In this document: piece after piece, positions 44,650-56,451 of the stretch | Position numbering within the stretch: the stretch's first letter is position 1 | Layout of the letters: the number at the start of each line of letters is the position of its first letter | NCBI RefSeq assembly: GCF_030247185.1 | Contig: NC_080572.1 | Coordinates: forward strand, 158,223,080 to 158,287,079 | From: Malaya genurostris | Taxonomy: Eukaryota > Arthropoda > Insecta > Diptera > Culicidae | Reading direction: 5' to 3' | Length of the DNA: 64,000 bases | Notes under the pieces: generated by a model | The model's input: only the letters and a program-made list of their open reading frames with translations | Databases searched by the model: none | Told to the model about the DNA's origin: nothing | Made by a program: the position numbers and the translations under genes

Positions 44650-45281
44650 TAGACAGTTAGTCAGTTTCAAAAAAAAGTTCGCAGAGAGCAGCCGCAAGTC
44701 ACGGTCGTTCTAGTTTAGAATGTAGCCAAGGGAACCCTTAGGACGAAGTAAAGAAAATATTATGCATTGTGCGAGTTACGCTAAAAGTAATACTTCGTTC
44801 ACGTGTTAATAATCATTTTCACGTATTACCATTTCGTGTACAATAACGTGATAAGAAAAGAATCCGCTAAATGTGGCTGACAGAAAAGCATGATAACAAT
44901 TTTTGAATAGTGATAAAAAAAGTAAATATCGGATTTGTAAGCACATAGTTTGATGGTAGCAAGTGGAAGAAGAAACAATCACTGAGGGATAATAACTATT
45001 TTCCGTGAACAAAACATACAGCACAGGAAGCGTAGATCCACTTTAGTGATACCGAGAAAGAATAACAAGTGATGACAGGTTTCTGCAAAAATTTTCCTGC
45101 CACTATGCAGTCTGATACCTCGGTCTTGATTGCGAATTAAGAGAAATAATTAAAAGTTTGAAGAATAGAAGAAAAAATCTATTATTTTCTAATTGTGAAA
45201 AAGAAAACACCCCTCCAATCCTCGACGCACGCCGCTCGGACTGCGCGACAATATTCGCTATTCGGGTAAATAGGCTATTCA
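44650..45281 (+). repeat. Left LTR of the gypsy element (5' end eroded)
   Basis: Matches 62668-63316 strongly from 'attatgcattgtgcgag' (44760) to 'aataggctattca', and weakly from 'agttagtcagt' (44655). The right boundary CA at 45280-45281 is shared with the other copy. Upstream of ~44650 the match is lost, so the TG start seen in the right copy is missing. It appears several percent diverged from the right LTR by eye. Confidence 0.75.
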
Positions 45282-45300
45282 TCTGGTGACAGTGGCAGGG
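45282..45300 (+). promoter_or_regulatory. Candidate primer-binding site
   Basis: TCTGGTGACAGTGGCAGGG follows the LTR end directly; the TGG start corresponds to a tRNA CCA end. I cannot name the tRNA. Absence of this sequence after the right LTR supports reading this as the 5' side. Confidence 0.5.
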
Positions 45301-45980
45301 CCATACTGCGGTGAACGACCCACTATTTTGAAGTATTTCTCTATCCTGATGGAAATGATATTCATCCCTATTTTTATCACTCTGTACTTTAGTCGTTTTT
45401 TTTTAAATTGAATATTGATTCTATAAAACTTTTCATGAAACGCGTAAATTAGAAATTTGGTTTAACCTGGTTTCAAACTCACTGCCAATATTTGTTTTCA
45501 ATTCAAAGTACCAACCTTCAAAGAACATTTAACATCAATAATTACGAACACTGAATCTATCGACATATAAGTGACGTTACTAATTCATTTATGAAAAATG
45601 GAAATAACGAATTCCGTGTGTTGCTAAAACATTGCCTTTTAAAGGAAAAAATCGCGCAAGCCCAGCTATGTTATAGCTTGAGAAGTGTTTTCCCCACTAG
45701 GATCCATTAAAAATGAAGGTTTGTGGTATTCTGATTTTGAAAGTGGCTAAATGAAGCAGTCAACCGGAAAAAATTAAGCAAGTTTTGATGATCGTGATGT
45801 ATGAACGCAAAATCAAAGCTCGTGAGATTAGATATGCTGAGATCGTTAGCACATGAACTGAAAGTTGTACATGAACTTTTATGATCTTGTACGAAAATCT
45901 GAGCATAAAATAATCGTTACCAAACGGATCTCGAACACGGCCGCTCATAATCAACAAACCTTGCCGTAGTAAAATGGAAT
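45301..45980. other. Gypsy leader or inserted sequence, unassigned
   Basis: AT-rich with no supported gene; it may be the leader of the LTR element. Confidence 0.3.
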
Positions 45981-46500
45981 GCGTTGGTATGAAACAGTGG
46001 ACGAAACATAGTGGATCCACATTATTATCCGGAGTCATACCAGCATTCAGACTGGGAAAGCCATCTGAAAACGTAACAGGTAGCTGGAACAATCATGGCA
46101 TAATTTTTTTAGATGTTCGAGGTATAATTAACATCGACTATCTTGAATAGGAAAGTACCATCAAAAGTGATTCTCCGTTAACCAAGACAATGCACCGTGC
46201 CATAAGTCGATGAAAATAATAAAGAAATTAAACAAATTGGGCTGCGATCTGTTTCCTCACCCCCGTTATTCACAATTACCTAGCCCCCAGCGATTGCTTG
46301 TCCTTTGCTGATCAGAAAAAGACACGTCAGGGCAAAGTATTTGGTTCGAATAAAACAGTCATCGCCGCAACTGAAGCCGATGTTTAGGCCATTGACAAAT
46401 CATTCCATAAGGATGGTATTGAAAAATTAATAAAGTGCTAGAACGATTGCATGTCATTTGAAAATGATAATGTTGGTGAATAAAAAATATGCCTGCACAC
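45981..46500 (+). pseudogene. Old mariner transposase relic
   Basis: A highly eroded copy of a mariner transposase, distinct from the pair at 10 and 35 kb. Readable pieces: VDET near 45999 and YYPES near 46020-46035 (first Asp), NNHGIIFLDVRGIINIDYLE (46089-46148), NQDNAPCHKSMK (46180-46217, second Asp), LGCDLFPHP. Stops and shifts occur every few dozen codons. No inverted ends were identified. Confidence 0.78.
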
Positions 46501-46899
46501 GAAATTATGTTTTTCTGGTTAGTTCCTGGACTGATTGAACAATGTGTTAGCAACTTTTACTTCCTTTCTGAACCACACAGAGTTCAAGTTTATTCGATAC
46601 AGAATCTTGGTTTGTATGAGTGAATTTCTTAAAAGCGAACACACTAATTGAAACGCAGAAATTCAATGGAAACCGTGAACTTGTATGTATTTGTTAGAAG
46701 AAACCATGACAAAGATTTTCGTTACTAACTGAAGTTTCGATCACCAATTATTTGAAATATGATTTTATAGATATAGATTCATCAACTCCAATCGAAGTAT
46801 AGAAATATTTTTAATGCAGTTTATGTAATGATATGGAAAATTAATTAAAAATGATTGAGATATAGATGTTCAAAACCTGAGCACTGTTTGTACGGTTCT

Positions 46900-47512
46900 C
46901 AGTATTATGAATTCGCACACCGGTATAAAAAACAAAAACGTTGTCATCCGCCCGATTCTCTCGATCTTCGTCCCTGTCCACCATCTTTATTGGAACGAAC
47001 AAGATCTTTTTTTTTGTCACTAACTGTTTCATTCTCCTTTCCCCCGTCTCTTCACCATCTCGATGGCAACTAATTAGATCTCTGTCATATTTAGACATGT
47101 TGTTCCCACACCCCGTTTTTACCTCGTTTTCCACAATATTTACTTCTCTTTCATTCTCTTCCGTAACATCACTATCACCGACAACGGAAGACCGCTGCAG
47201 TCGATTACCAGGCTGCGGGCCACCCGCCGGGTCTTTATAGCCTGGGGGTGTTTCCCGCGGACCCACACGGACCGAATGATGCGGCCAACATAGATATTTA
47301 CCAACGCCATCTGGAAGACTCTCATGCTATATTCAATTCACCGGCCACTGCTGATCGCCACCTGAAAGTTGAATTTTCGATAATTCGCGACCCCGATAGG
47401 ACATTTCCTAATGATACTATTCTAGTTTTAAGTCCGTCGTTACTTACGATTAGAAAATACCCTTGGCATCTTAGAGCTTAAGCAGTGTGCCTTAAAATTA
47501 TATTATATTATT
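46900..47512 (-). repeat. Family C dispersed repeat, copy 3
   Basis: Minus-strand copy with all blocks in order, from 'attcaataatataatataattttaaggcac' (complement of 47480-47512) through the GC-rich block (47200-47290) to 'agatcttgttcgttccaat' and 'agagaatcgggcggatg' near 46950. It provides the uninterrupted reference for the split copy at 21.2/24.5 kb. A 141-codon minus frame crosses it, but copies differ in frame. Confidence 0.75.
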
Positions 47513-47517
47513 GAATA

Positions 47518-48910
47518 AAATCTGTTTTAATCCACCTAGTGGTGTAATGATGCCTTTCTCATGTTTATAATATTATGGTATTCTATTCAAAATTTTTCTT
47601 TTCGATTTTTGAAAGAAACCAAGAAATTGTTTGTGCATAACATACAAAATAAAACAGTGCTTTGATTGCGTAGGCCATCCTTAAGAAAACGAAGTGGGTT
47701 CACTATTATATGCACTTCAGGCACCGGAACCCGAGAACCGGTATAACATAATCAAAGTCGGTTCGTACGGCCACCAACTAACGTGTCATACAAACTCTAC
47801 TAGTACGCACTCTAAATTACGATATAAATGTTTGTTGCATCCGAAAATATGCAGTAATTTTTGGTAGGACCATTAGACCTTTCAATTGACATTAAGATTG
47901 GGAATAACGGTTTGGAGTCCAGTTTATAATTTTTTTTTACGATTTTTGTTCCGCCAGTTTAAGTGAAGGTGTACAATATTGAACACACTTTACCCTATAA
48001 CTCCGGAACCGGAAGTCGGATCCTTATAAAATTCAGCAATTCCGTATGGGACCGTAAGACCTTTCATTTGCATCTAAATTTGTGGAAATCGGTCAAACCA
48101 TCCCCGAGAAAAGTGAGTGAGATCCATTTTGGTACATATGACCACTATTTCCGGCACTTCCGGAACCGGATACCGGGAACAAGGATAGCCGGAATCGGTT
48201 TGTGTAATTGCCTACTGATAATGACTATCGATTTGTGTAGTTTTGAGACCAGTTTAGTAATTTTTTTACGTTTTTTGTTTCGCCGGTTTAAGTGATGATG
48301 TACAATATGTAACACACTTTACCCTATAACTCCGGAACCGGAAGTCGGATCCGGATGAAATTCAGTGATTCCGTATGGGACCACGAGATCTTTCATTTGA
48401 ATCTAAGTTTTCGGAAATCGGTCAAACTGTCGCTGAGAAAAGTGAGTGAGATCCATTTTGGTATATATGACCACTATTTCCGGTACTTCCGGAACCGGAT
48501 ACCGGGAACCAGGATAGCCGGAATCGGTTTGGTTAGTTGCCTACTGATGATGACTATCGATTTGTGTAGTTTTAAGACCAGTTAAGAACATTTTTTTACT
48601 TTTTTTGTTTCGCCGGTTTAAGTGACGGTGTTCAATATGTAATACACTTTACCCTATAACTCCGGAACCGGAAGTCGGATCCGGATGAAATTCAGGAATT
48701 CCGTAGACCTTTCATTTGAATCTAAGTTTGTTAAAATCGGTTCAGCCATTTCCGAGAAAACCTAGTGAGATTATTTGACACATACACACACATACATACA
48801 TATACACTGAGAACGATGAACTGAGTCGAATGGTATATGACACTTGGCCAATTTTCACTAGTCGGTTTTTCAAGTGATTGCATAACCTTTCTGTATGAGA
48901 AAGGCAAAAC
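47518..48910 (+). repeat. Family D element with three ~330-bp tandem units
   Basis: Starts with 'ctgttttaatccacctagtg' and ends with 'ctgtatgagaaaggcaaaac'. Inside, the block 'taccctataactccggaacc' starts at 47991, 48320 and 48650, a period of 329-330 bp; each unit also has 'cggaagtcggatcc', 'cctttcatttgaatctaagt' and 'ggataccgggaac..ggatagccgg'. No coding sequence. Confidence 0.8.
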
Positions 48911-48950
48911 AAACGTAGTCCTACGTCAAAAGATTTTGAGTGATTTTTTT

Positions 48951-49290
48951 ATGTGAAGATATAGAAGGTGAGATGTGACAAGGTTCATTTTATCATGCAG
49001 AAATCTTTTAGTAACTTAACTTTCACTTTCTACCAGAGGAGTCGACTCTAAACATCTGCCGGAAAATTCCGATAAAGGTCTTCTACTATTTACTATTCTT
49101 CTTTTGTCGGTTCGAAATGTAAAGAGTAAAAGACCTTTATCGGTATTTTCCGGTATCCCGAGTGATGCGCATTGATGAGATGTTTAAGCTCGGCTCCTTT
49201 GCTAGAAGGGAAAAGTTAAGTTACTAAAAGATTTCTGCCTGCTCAAATGACCCTTGTCACGTCTCACCTTTCTGCGGTATATCTTCACAT
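48951..49290. mobile_element. 340-bp palindromic MITE-like element
   Basis: The left end ATGTGAAGATAT...AAGGTGAGATGTGACAAGG is matched by the complement at the right end, and arms of ~150 bp remain complementary with small gaps (TGCAGAAATCTTTTAGTAAC; CCGATAAAGGTCTTCTACT near the centre). A spacer of about 30 bp separates the arms near 49100. It carries no gene and no flanking duplication that I can define. Confidence 0.75.
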
Positions 49291-49768
49291 CCTTGCTCTA
49301 CCTTGAGAACTAGCATTCTATAATTTTGATTTTATTTATTATTCCCAATTACAATAAAAAAAATTCTTATTATTATGAATAATGCTAATATTTCCATTGT
49401 TTTTCGTTCGAAATTTCAAGTGGGTAATTACCCAGCTTTGGAATTTTCGGGTGTGTAGTGCTACCCAACGTACCCACCTCTTTCACCGGCCCTGGACAGT
49501 GGCACTTGCCGGAAGCGGTAAGGAGACGCCAATAGTGCGAGAGGAAAAGAATTGGAGGCAAGAATGATGATCAACGGATTAGTAACAATAGGGTGAGTCG
49601 TAACATTTTTACCATAAAATATCGATTGATTAATTTTAGTTGTTTGGCGTAAAGCCGCCATAACTAAGTTCAGTTTTTGCAATGACTGAGCGGAAACATA
49701 TATTGGAGAAGCCAAATGAATGAAAAATTAACAGAAAAGATGATTTTTTGGAAAAAGATACGCTCCTA
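49291..49768. other. Unassigned stretch
   Basis: No gene or known repeat recognised. Confidence 0.3.
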
Positions 49769-49838
49769 GACAGGACTCGAACCTGCGTTTTTACGCATTC
49801 CGTGCATACGCACTACCATTTCGCCACTCTGAATATTG
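49769..49838 (-). other. tRNA-like sequence (probable SINE head or tRNA pseudogene)
   Basis: On the minus strand, an A-box-like TGGCGAAATGGTAGTGCG is followed by the B-box arm GCAGGTTCGAGTCCTGT, which forms a T-arm with a 5-bp stem and 7-nt loop. The acceptor pairing with the bases after the T-arm is only partial and the anticodon arm is poor, so a functional tRNA is unlikely. A T-rich tail lies downstream. Confidence 0.5.
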
Positions 49839-50079
49839 TCACTCTAAAACGCCAGACAGACATGGTAGAACGTACATCGAACATGGTCTACATCCTGGAC
49901 GTCACCCGACCGATACCTTCTATCCAAACATCTTCTCTGTCCATCAAACACTAGTACTCTCGCTTTATACCTATTTCTCCGATCAAGCATTGAGTGGGAG
50001 AGTGTATTTATAATCACCTTCTTTAATGGTGCCAGTCGCTGGCTCGATCGAGTTTCAAGTTTCATTGAAGACAGCAAAC

Positions 50080-51307
50080 GTAGAGATTACGTTTGCATTT
50101 GATTTGTTTACGTTTTGACCACGGTCAATACGGAGCACATGTACTAGGGGCACATGTGTTAGGAAAAAAACCGTATTGAAGTGGCCATACTGGCCTGAAG
50201 GCTTAAGGATTTTTTTTTCTTTTTTTGTTTTTGCCTTCTTTAAAGAGACAAGAAAACCACGACCAGCTAAACAGTTGGCATTGGTAACATGTTTTTAAAG
50301 TCAAGGTGACTGCGAGGGGGTCAACCGAACCTTACGCGTATGAGCGAGGGAATCAGTATTTTGACGCATCATTTTGCAAGTAAGCAGCGGCAGCCATTCC
50401 TGGGCTGACATAGCGAATCAAGTTAGCGAATTCGACAACAGGAGTGCATGCCACGAAGTATATATTTAAAAAGGTGGAAAACCACCCCGTATGGGCGGAG
50501 CTTACAGCAACCAAAAAACGAATAGAGTACGGAGGAAAGAAACGGTATATGACAATAATAATAAAAAACCGACATTGATTTTGAGTCACGTACGGTAAAC
50601 AATAACGTTAAACCACGAGTATAGTACGGTGTGTTGTTGCAGCCTATGCCGACGACCCTTATAGCGGAATTAACAAAGAACGTTTTGGTTTGCGCACACG
50701 GCGGGCATGACAAATTTGAGAGCACCGAGTTGGGCTGGCTCAATAATAAACAAAAATGCCAATGCGAACGAAATTCGACCGCGCAGGGCTCGTAGCAGTT
50801 GAAACTTTGTACTATACAATGACCAGTAATGTGAGATTAGGTCAAGTTTATTTACGTTAATGAATGTCGACCATAACCACGGTCAAGATTGTAATTATTC
50901 ACAGCTAAAAATTATTAAAGCACCTTCCAGTGGATTTATTTCATAATTTTAAGGGCTCATTGATAAATCAAAAAAATGAAACTGATTTGAAGGTTGCCTG
51001 AAAACAAAACGGTATATTTGAACAAACACGGGTCAGATCGCTACAAGGCGTGTTAAAGAAAAACTCACAAAGAAGAATTGGAAGAGTTTGTATACACATG
51101 GGATGAACTGACGGACATATACATTATAGTTAGGGCTAAATACAAAGCACCTAGAAAAATGTTAAACGAATCAAAAATCATATACTGCGATAATAGACAG
51201 CGAGAATAATATTGGAAGCATAGCACAACTATTAACAAGACGGCAAAACAACGATACTGAAAACTACGCCAACCAAAGGAAACAAGAAAAAGTAGTAACG
51301 TATCTTA
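50080..51307. other. Unassigned stretch inside the gypsy element
   Basis: No recognisable domain. Short frames on both strands do not resemble known families. It could be leader sequence or another insertion. Confidence 0.3.
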
Positions 51308-51470
51308 GTAAAAAAAAGGTGGGTGGGTAATGTCAGAGACATAACAGGATGTCGTGAATACGAAAAAACTGATACGCTCCCATCACTTTTTCGAATATCA
51401 GTTAGTTGATTGATTGTATGAATTGTGCAAGCTCCTCTTTTTCACTAATAGAGTTTGAAGCGATGCACCT
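51308..51470 (+). mobile_element. Family B element, copy 4, left part
   Basis: GGTGGGTGGGTAATGTCAGA lead followed by the TGTCGTGAATACGA-type motif at 51350-51363 (last base A). Similarity to the other copies continues to about 'gaattgtgcaagctcctctttttcac' and then gives way to sequence leading into the microsatellite. The right part is at 53805-54286. Confidence 0.68.
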
Positions 51471-51711
51471 ACATTAAAGTACAGATTAGTTACATTAAAC
51501 AGCTACTATTCTACAACTATATATTCCAAACTTGAAACAATTCATTTTTAATTTGCTAATATAGCAGGCTAGGTACGACAAATTTGAAGTTTATTTTTAT
51601 TGATGCTACAAAGTTCGAAGATATCTGATTCTTCTCGAATTTTCAGTACGAGACAATTGCAATGGCCTGGTCTGAAATGTATCGACGATCTTCGGTATGC
51701 AAGAGTGATTC

Positions 51712-52620
<909 letters not shown>

Positions 52621-52912
52621 ACAGATTAACCTGTATATATGGCAACCCTGTTTCGCATGGCATATTTTTACACGACCCCATACTAGTATAAAGATGTGTT
52701 AAACATTCGCTTTCGCATTGCCGTTCGTAATTGAATGTGTTAGTGACGGTACAAATCTGCTTTTCTACCTGTTTGCCATCGTTCTGACGGTGTCTCGTAC
52801 GTTCAGAGTAGCTGCTCTAACTTAAATGACGGTATTTCTCACATCACATTTTATTTTATACTGGTAGCGGTGTACGGACCTCTCCTTCGCAGAACGGGAA
52901 ACAGTGGGACGA

Positions 52913-52948
52913 TATAAAAGAGAGAGTTAGTAGAGCGGCAGTCAGTAA
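52913..52948 (+). promoter_or_regulatory. Core promoter of the H2A relic (TATA and initiator)
   Basis: TATAAAA at 52913-52919 and an initiator-like TCAGTAA at 52942-52948 are spaced as in arthropod core promoters, about 35-40 bp before the H2A-like codons. Their retention shows this is a genomic copy and not a processed retrocopy. Confidence 0.6.
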
Positions 52949-52983
52949 TACTGAATTGGCTGTCTAGCTGTTAACAGCATCTT

Positions 52984-53313
52984 GTGGAATTTTTACGCGG
53001 AAACACGGACACAGGAGGAACAGTTAAGGGCAAGGCAAAGTCCCGCTCGAACCGTGCTGGTCTGCAGTTCCCAGTTGGCAAAATCCATCGTCTGCTCCGG
53101 AAGGGAAACTACGCAGAGCGTGTCGGTGCCGGTGCATCGGTCTATCTGGCGGCAGTGATGGAGTACTTGGCTGCCGAAGTGTTGGAATTGGCCGGTAATG
53201 CTGCCCGTGGCAACAAGAAAACGAAAATCATCCCTCGCCATCTGCAACTGGCCATCCGTAACGACAAGGAAATGAAAAACCCCGTCCTTTTCAGGACGAC
53301 CACATCACTGTGA
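52984..53313 (+). pseudogene. Histone H2A relic, start codon lost, C-terminus deleted
   Basis: H2A packs DNA as part of the nucleosome core. From about 53020 the frame matches canonical H2A closely: VKGKAKSRSNRAGLQFPVGK, then IHRLLRKGNYAERVGAGA, YLAAVMEYLAAEVLELAG and IIPRHLQLAIRNDKE. Differences from the usual sequence include GK for GR after PV, a Ser after GAGA, and GNKKTK for DNKKTR. No ATG begins it: the N-terminus is altered by a small insertion and the open frame starts only at a GTG. After AIRNDKE the docking domain and C-terminal tail (~30 residues) are missing, and the frame runs through the histone 3' stem-loop to a TGA at 53311-53313. It is therefore a pseudogene of replication-dependent type. 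Confidence 0.9.
53283..53298 (+). promoter_or_regulatory. Histone mRNA 3' stem-loop
   Basis: CGTCCTTTTCAGGACG: a 6-bp stem (CGTCCT/AGGACG) with TTTC loop, followed by ACCACA, agreeing with the consensus bound by stem-loop-binding protein. A purine-rich 'gataaagga' about 13 bp downstream could be the U7 target. It now lies inside the open frame because of the deletion. Confidence 0.85.
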
Positions 53314-53447
53314 TAAAGGAATATTTAGGATTGCTTTAAGTTTAGCCAGTTCTGATACGCCTGGAAAGTAGAATGCGCAAATTAAGTGGAAACATTTGTT
53401 CAAACAATTTGTTCATCTCTTTCATTTGTTCAATTTGTTCAACTCTG

Positions 53448-53735
53448 TTTCGCACGGCATATTTGTATAAAGATGTGTTCAAAATCATCACTTTCGCTTT
53501 CGCATTGCCGTTCGTAATTGAATGTGTTAGTGACGGTGCAAATTAATTTAGCTTCCATCTTGATGAATCTTTTGGTAGGAAATATTGAGATCTGATATGG
53601 TTCTCGTGTGTGTCTTGTTTCAGCAATGGGCCTTGCTGGACTTTTTGGCTGCCTTCCTACCGATTTTCGGTGTCATTGTGTCTCGTGCATTCAGATCGGG
53701 AAACTGTGAGACGACAGGTCCTCGATGTTGCTCTC
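53448..53735 (+). repeat. Diverged second copy of the H2A upstream region
   Basis: 53448-53550 repeats 52650-52757 ('gtttcgcacggcatattt', 'cgctttcgcattgccgttcg', 'aatgtgttagtgacggtgc'), and 53640-53735 resembles 52775-52915 ('gtgtctcgtgcattcagatcg', 'cgggaaactgtgagacga'). The TATA box and coding region do not recur, so a tandem histone unit seems to have lost its second gene. Confidence 0.65.
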
Positions 53736-53804
53736 GTGTGTCTTGCTTCGGGAACAGTTACTCAGCAAATGGTAGGAAAAATGAACCACTCAACTTTTAT
53801 ATGG

Positions 53805-54286
53805 ATGCTCTTGTACAGAAGCAGACGTCTCGCGCTCTGATTGGCTGGTGCAGTCATGAGTTAAATCAAACAGGTTTTTCAATAGTGTACTATTGAAAAA
53901 CTTCAATGTTGTTGCAATACACGTTCAAGTTGAAAATTTTCGATTCTATTGGTAGTTAGATTATATAAATCCTTTCACAGATCACTGAGCTATGAGCTTT
54001 CAAAATACGAGAAAGGCAAACGCGCCGTATGAATTATCCTCTTTGATACTCGTTTATACCAAACAGTTCAGAAAAGTTTAATTTTGAACTATTTGAGAAT
54101 ATGTCACACAACTGAAAATTTTATTATAAAATTGTGATCATATTTCCGATGGCGTGTACCAAGAATTATGTTGATTCATTAGATATAACATGAGATATTC
54201 ACGATCAAAAACTTATCACTCTCTCAGAGGGTAAATTTTGAAAAGGCGCCCCATAGTAAAGTAAGTCGTATTCACGACAAAAGTTA
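53805..54286 (+). mobile_element. Family B element, copy 4, right part
   Basis: Begins near 'cagaagcagacgtctcgcgctctgattgg' and matches the other copies through the TTTCAATAGTGTACTATTGAAA palindrome to TCGTATTCACGACA at 54266-54279. It ends a few bases before the gypsy gag. Confidence 0.72.
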
Positions 54287-54297
54287 ACGAAGTCAGG

Positions 54298-54681
54298 ATG
54301 GCTAGAAATAACGGTGGGTACCAATTTCCAATGCTAGAGGCAATACAATGTATCCCGGAATTCCACGGGTCATGCGACGAATTAGAGCCATTTATTGTGC
54401 AAATAGAGTATTTTGCAGAAGACATCCCGGAAGGGGAAAACCAGAAACCACTACTAAATGTAGTACTAATGAAATTAAAAGGTAAAGCGGCAATCTTTAT
54501 TAATAGAATAAGAGCCGACACAGTAAAGAATATGTTCAGGAATTTAAGAGACATATTCGGTTTGAAAATCACAGTAGAAGAGATTTTTATGAGGATCGAA
54601 ACTCTCGAACAACAATATGGAGAACCTTTTGAAGAGTACGCTGAAAGAGCGCTACGAATAATGGAACGATTCATTTTGTAG
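54298..54681 (+). CDS. gypsy gag, N-terminal part
   Basis: An ATG at 54298 opens 127 codons typical of Ty3/gypsy capsid N-termini: IPEFHGSCDELEPFIVQIEYF, KLKGKAAIFINRI, FGLKITVEEIFMRIETLEQQY and EEYAERALRIMERF. Gag forms the particle that packages the element RNA. The frame stops at 54679-54681 where unrelated sequence with a second gypsy-like element begins; a nucleocapsid-like continuation seems to resume near 57190. It is probably the gag of the element bounded by the LTRs at 44.65 and 62.67 kb. Confidence 0.75.
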   Translation: MARNNGGYQFPMLEAIQCIPEFHGSCDELEPFIVQIEYFAEDIPEGENQKPLLNVVLMKLKGKAAIFINRIRADTVKNMFRNLRDIFGLKITVEEIFMRIETLEQQYGEPFEEYAERALRIMERFIL

Positions 54682-55200
54682 CATAAATGGATAAACTAAA
54701 ACTCTGTACAAACAATAAATATAATTGTTATCTAGGGGAACAAATCCAAAATTCTCATAAATGTGTGGGTACAAACGAATTCATAATGATCAATGCATAG
54801 CATGCCATGACAAATTGCGGTGGGTACGACTTCAACAGGTCAATCGAATTGTAAAAGAACTGCTTCACCCATTTTCTCACGAACAACCATTCAGGTAAGA
54901 AGTGCACCGTACTGGGTGATTCCATTGCCGATTAATAGTCATAAATGCACAATGGCGACCCTGCCAGGAGTTGCAATTCAAATAGTAAAGTTATTCAAAA
55001 TGGAAACGGAATCACCTAAAGCAAAACAAAATTATTCAAATATTTGGCACGCAGATTTTCAATAAAAAAAATAAATGAGCGGATTTTCAATAATCGCGCA
55101 TCGTAAAGCGAATCGTTAGATCGCGCACATTTGCGTGAGATAACTTATTTATATTTTTGTGTATAATTCCAGACCACAAAAGGCGTTAAACTGAAGTAAT
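54682..55200. other. Likely LTR/leader of the nested gypsy-like element
   Basis: No coding support. Position immediately before a gag start, and abrupt loss of the host gag, suggest the left terminal part of the nested element; a second LTR copy was not found. Confidence 0.35.
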
Positions 55201-56204
55201 ATGGCGAACGACGGAAAATATGTCCGATTGGGCATTGGTGCAAGCAATGCATAGGATGAGTCGATATTTGACGACTCTGTTGAGCAGTTCGACAAGGAGT
55301 CGGCAACTTCAGTAACACCATGCAATTCGAGCACGTCGTGCACTTCGGCTTCAGATAGCGAGATTGAACTCAATAATGTTGATATCGATGCAGGAAATAA
55401 TACAAATATTAAAGAGGTCCCTCTTCGCCATCACGATACACCAGAAAAAGTAAGTAAGGTCAAACGAATCGAGCGGATGGAAAAAATGAATGCGGGTTTA
55501 AATGAAGCTTTGCGTCGTTTCGAGCCTAAATCCACTTCAGTCGATAATGTCGATAACAGTTGGAACGTACCGAATGATGAAAACTCATTTTCATCCAACT
55601 CTGGAAATTCATTTTCCAGTATTCGCTGGGATCATATGAAATCATTTCCCAGTGGCATTTCTGCTAACAAAATGTGGGAGGAATGGAACCGCTATATTGA
55701 AAATTTTGAGATAACAGCTTCTCTTAGTAACGTGTGTGATGCTGTGAAGAGAACTCAACTCAACTGCAGGAAATTATCAATGCAGCAAAGTTACGACCAA
55801 GCTTGAAAACCCCGAATTGTTACAAACTTTTTGTATCAAACATAAGAAATTATTTCCGCTCCATGACTGATACCGCAGCCGAGCACGAGGCTTTTTCCAG
55901 AATGAAACAAGAAAGTGAAGAAACTGCTATCACATTCCATGCACGATTGATGTGTAAAGTACGATTGTGCAATTATAGTATTGAAGACGAAGACCGATTT
56001 GTTCGAGCACAGTTGTTAAATGGGTTGAGAAACCGAGAGATCGTTAAACAGGCACGGACCTACGGTTATGAAACAAACTTTATAGTACAATCTGCTACGA
56101 GAAATGAAGCATTCGAAATAGAGAAACGGCAGCAAGAGGGTTCTAGCGTCTTTGAACTCAGGAGTGCACTCAAATCGTCATTATACGACAAAAATTTCTT
56201 TTGA
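55201..56204 (+). pseudogene. Nested gypsy-like element: gag
   Basis: ATG at 55201 (MANDGKYVRLG), a TAG at 55252-55254, then open to 55806 and, after a frameshift at ~55803, on to 56204. Ser/Thr/Asp-rich N-terminus, then a capsid-like domain: FPSGISANKMWEEWNRYIEN, YKLFVSNIRNYF, EHEAFSRMKQESEETAITFH and EDRFVRAQLLNGLRNREIVK. It differs from the gag at 54298. No zinc knuckle is visible before the frame passes into protease. Confidence 0.75.
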
Positions 56205-56451
56205 AGATGTTTTGGTAGATTGCTCGATAGGATCCTCCAGCCCAATAAAGTTCCTGATAGACTCAGGGGCAGATGTAAACGTAATTGGGGGAAATGACTG
56301 GAAGTATTTGAATCTAGAAGTAAGATTAGGCTTGGCAACTCTTGAAATAATCAATGATCATGCCAAAAATAGACTTCATGCCTATGGAGCATGTGAGTCA
56401 ATGAACATTGAATGCACCTTCAAAGCTAAAATTGAAGCAACAACAGGGTGA
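56152..56451 (+). pseudogene. Nested gypsy-like element: aspartic protease
   Basis: Overlaps the gag end in another phase, as for -1 frameshifting or a lost shift. FLIDSGADVNVIGG (56251-56292) is the Asp-Ser-Gly active site and flap-leading strand of retroelement proteases. The frame stops at 56449-56451 after about 100 codons; the second half continues in a broken form. Confidence 0.78.

Noticed and set aside
49769..49838. Functional tRNA gene
   Set aside because: Good T-arm, but the anticodon and acceptor stems pair poorly; kept only as tRNA-like sequence.
52984..53022. GTG at 52984 as a real start of H2A
   Set aside because: Eukaryotic H2A starts with ATG and a short GRGK-type tail; here the N-terminus is altered, so the GTG only marks the open frame.
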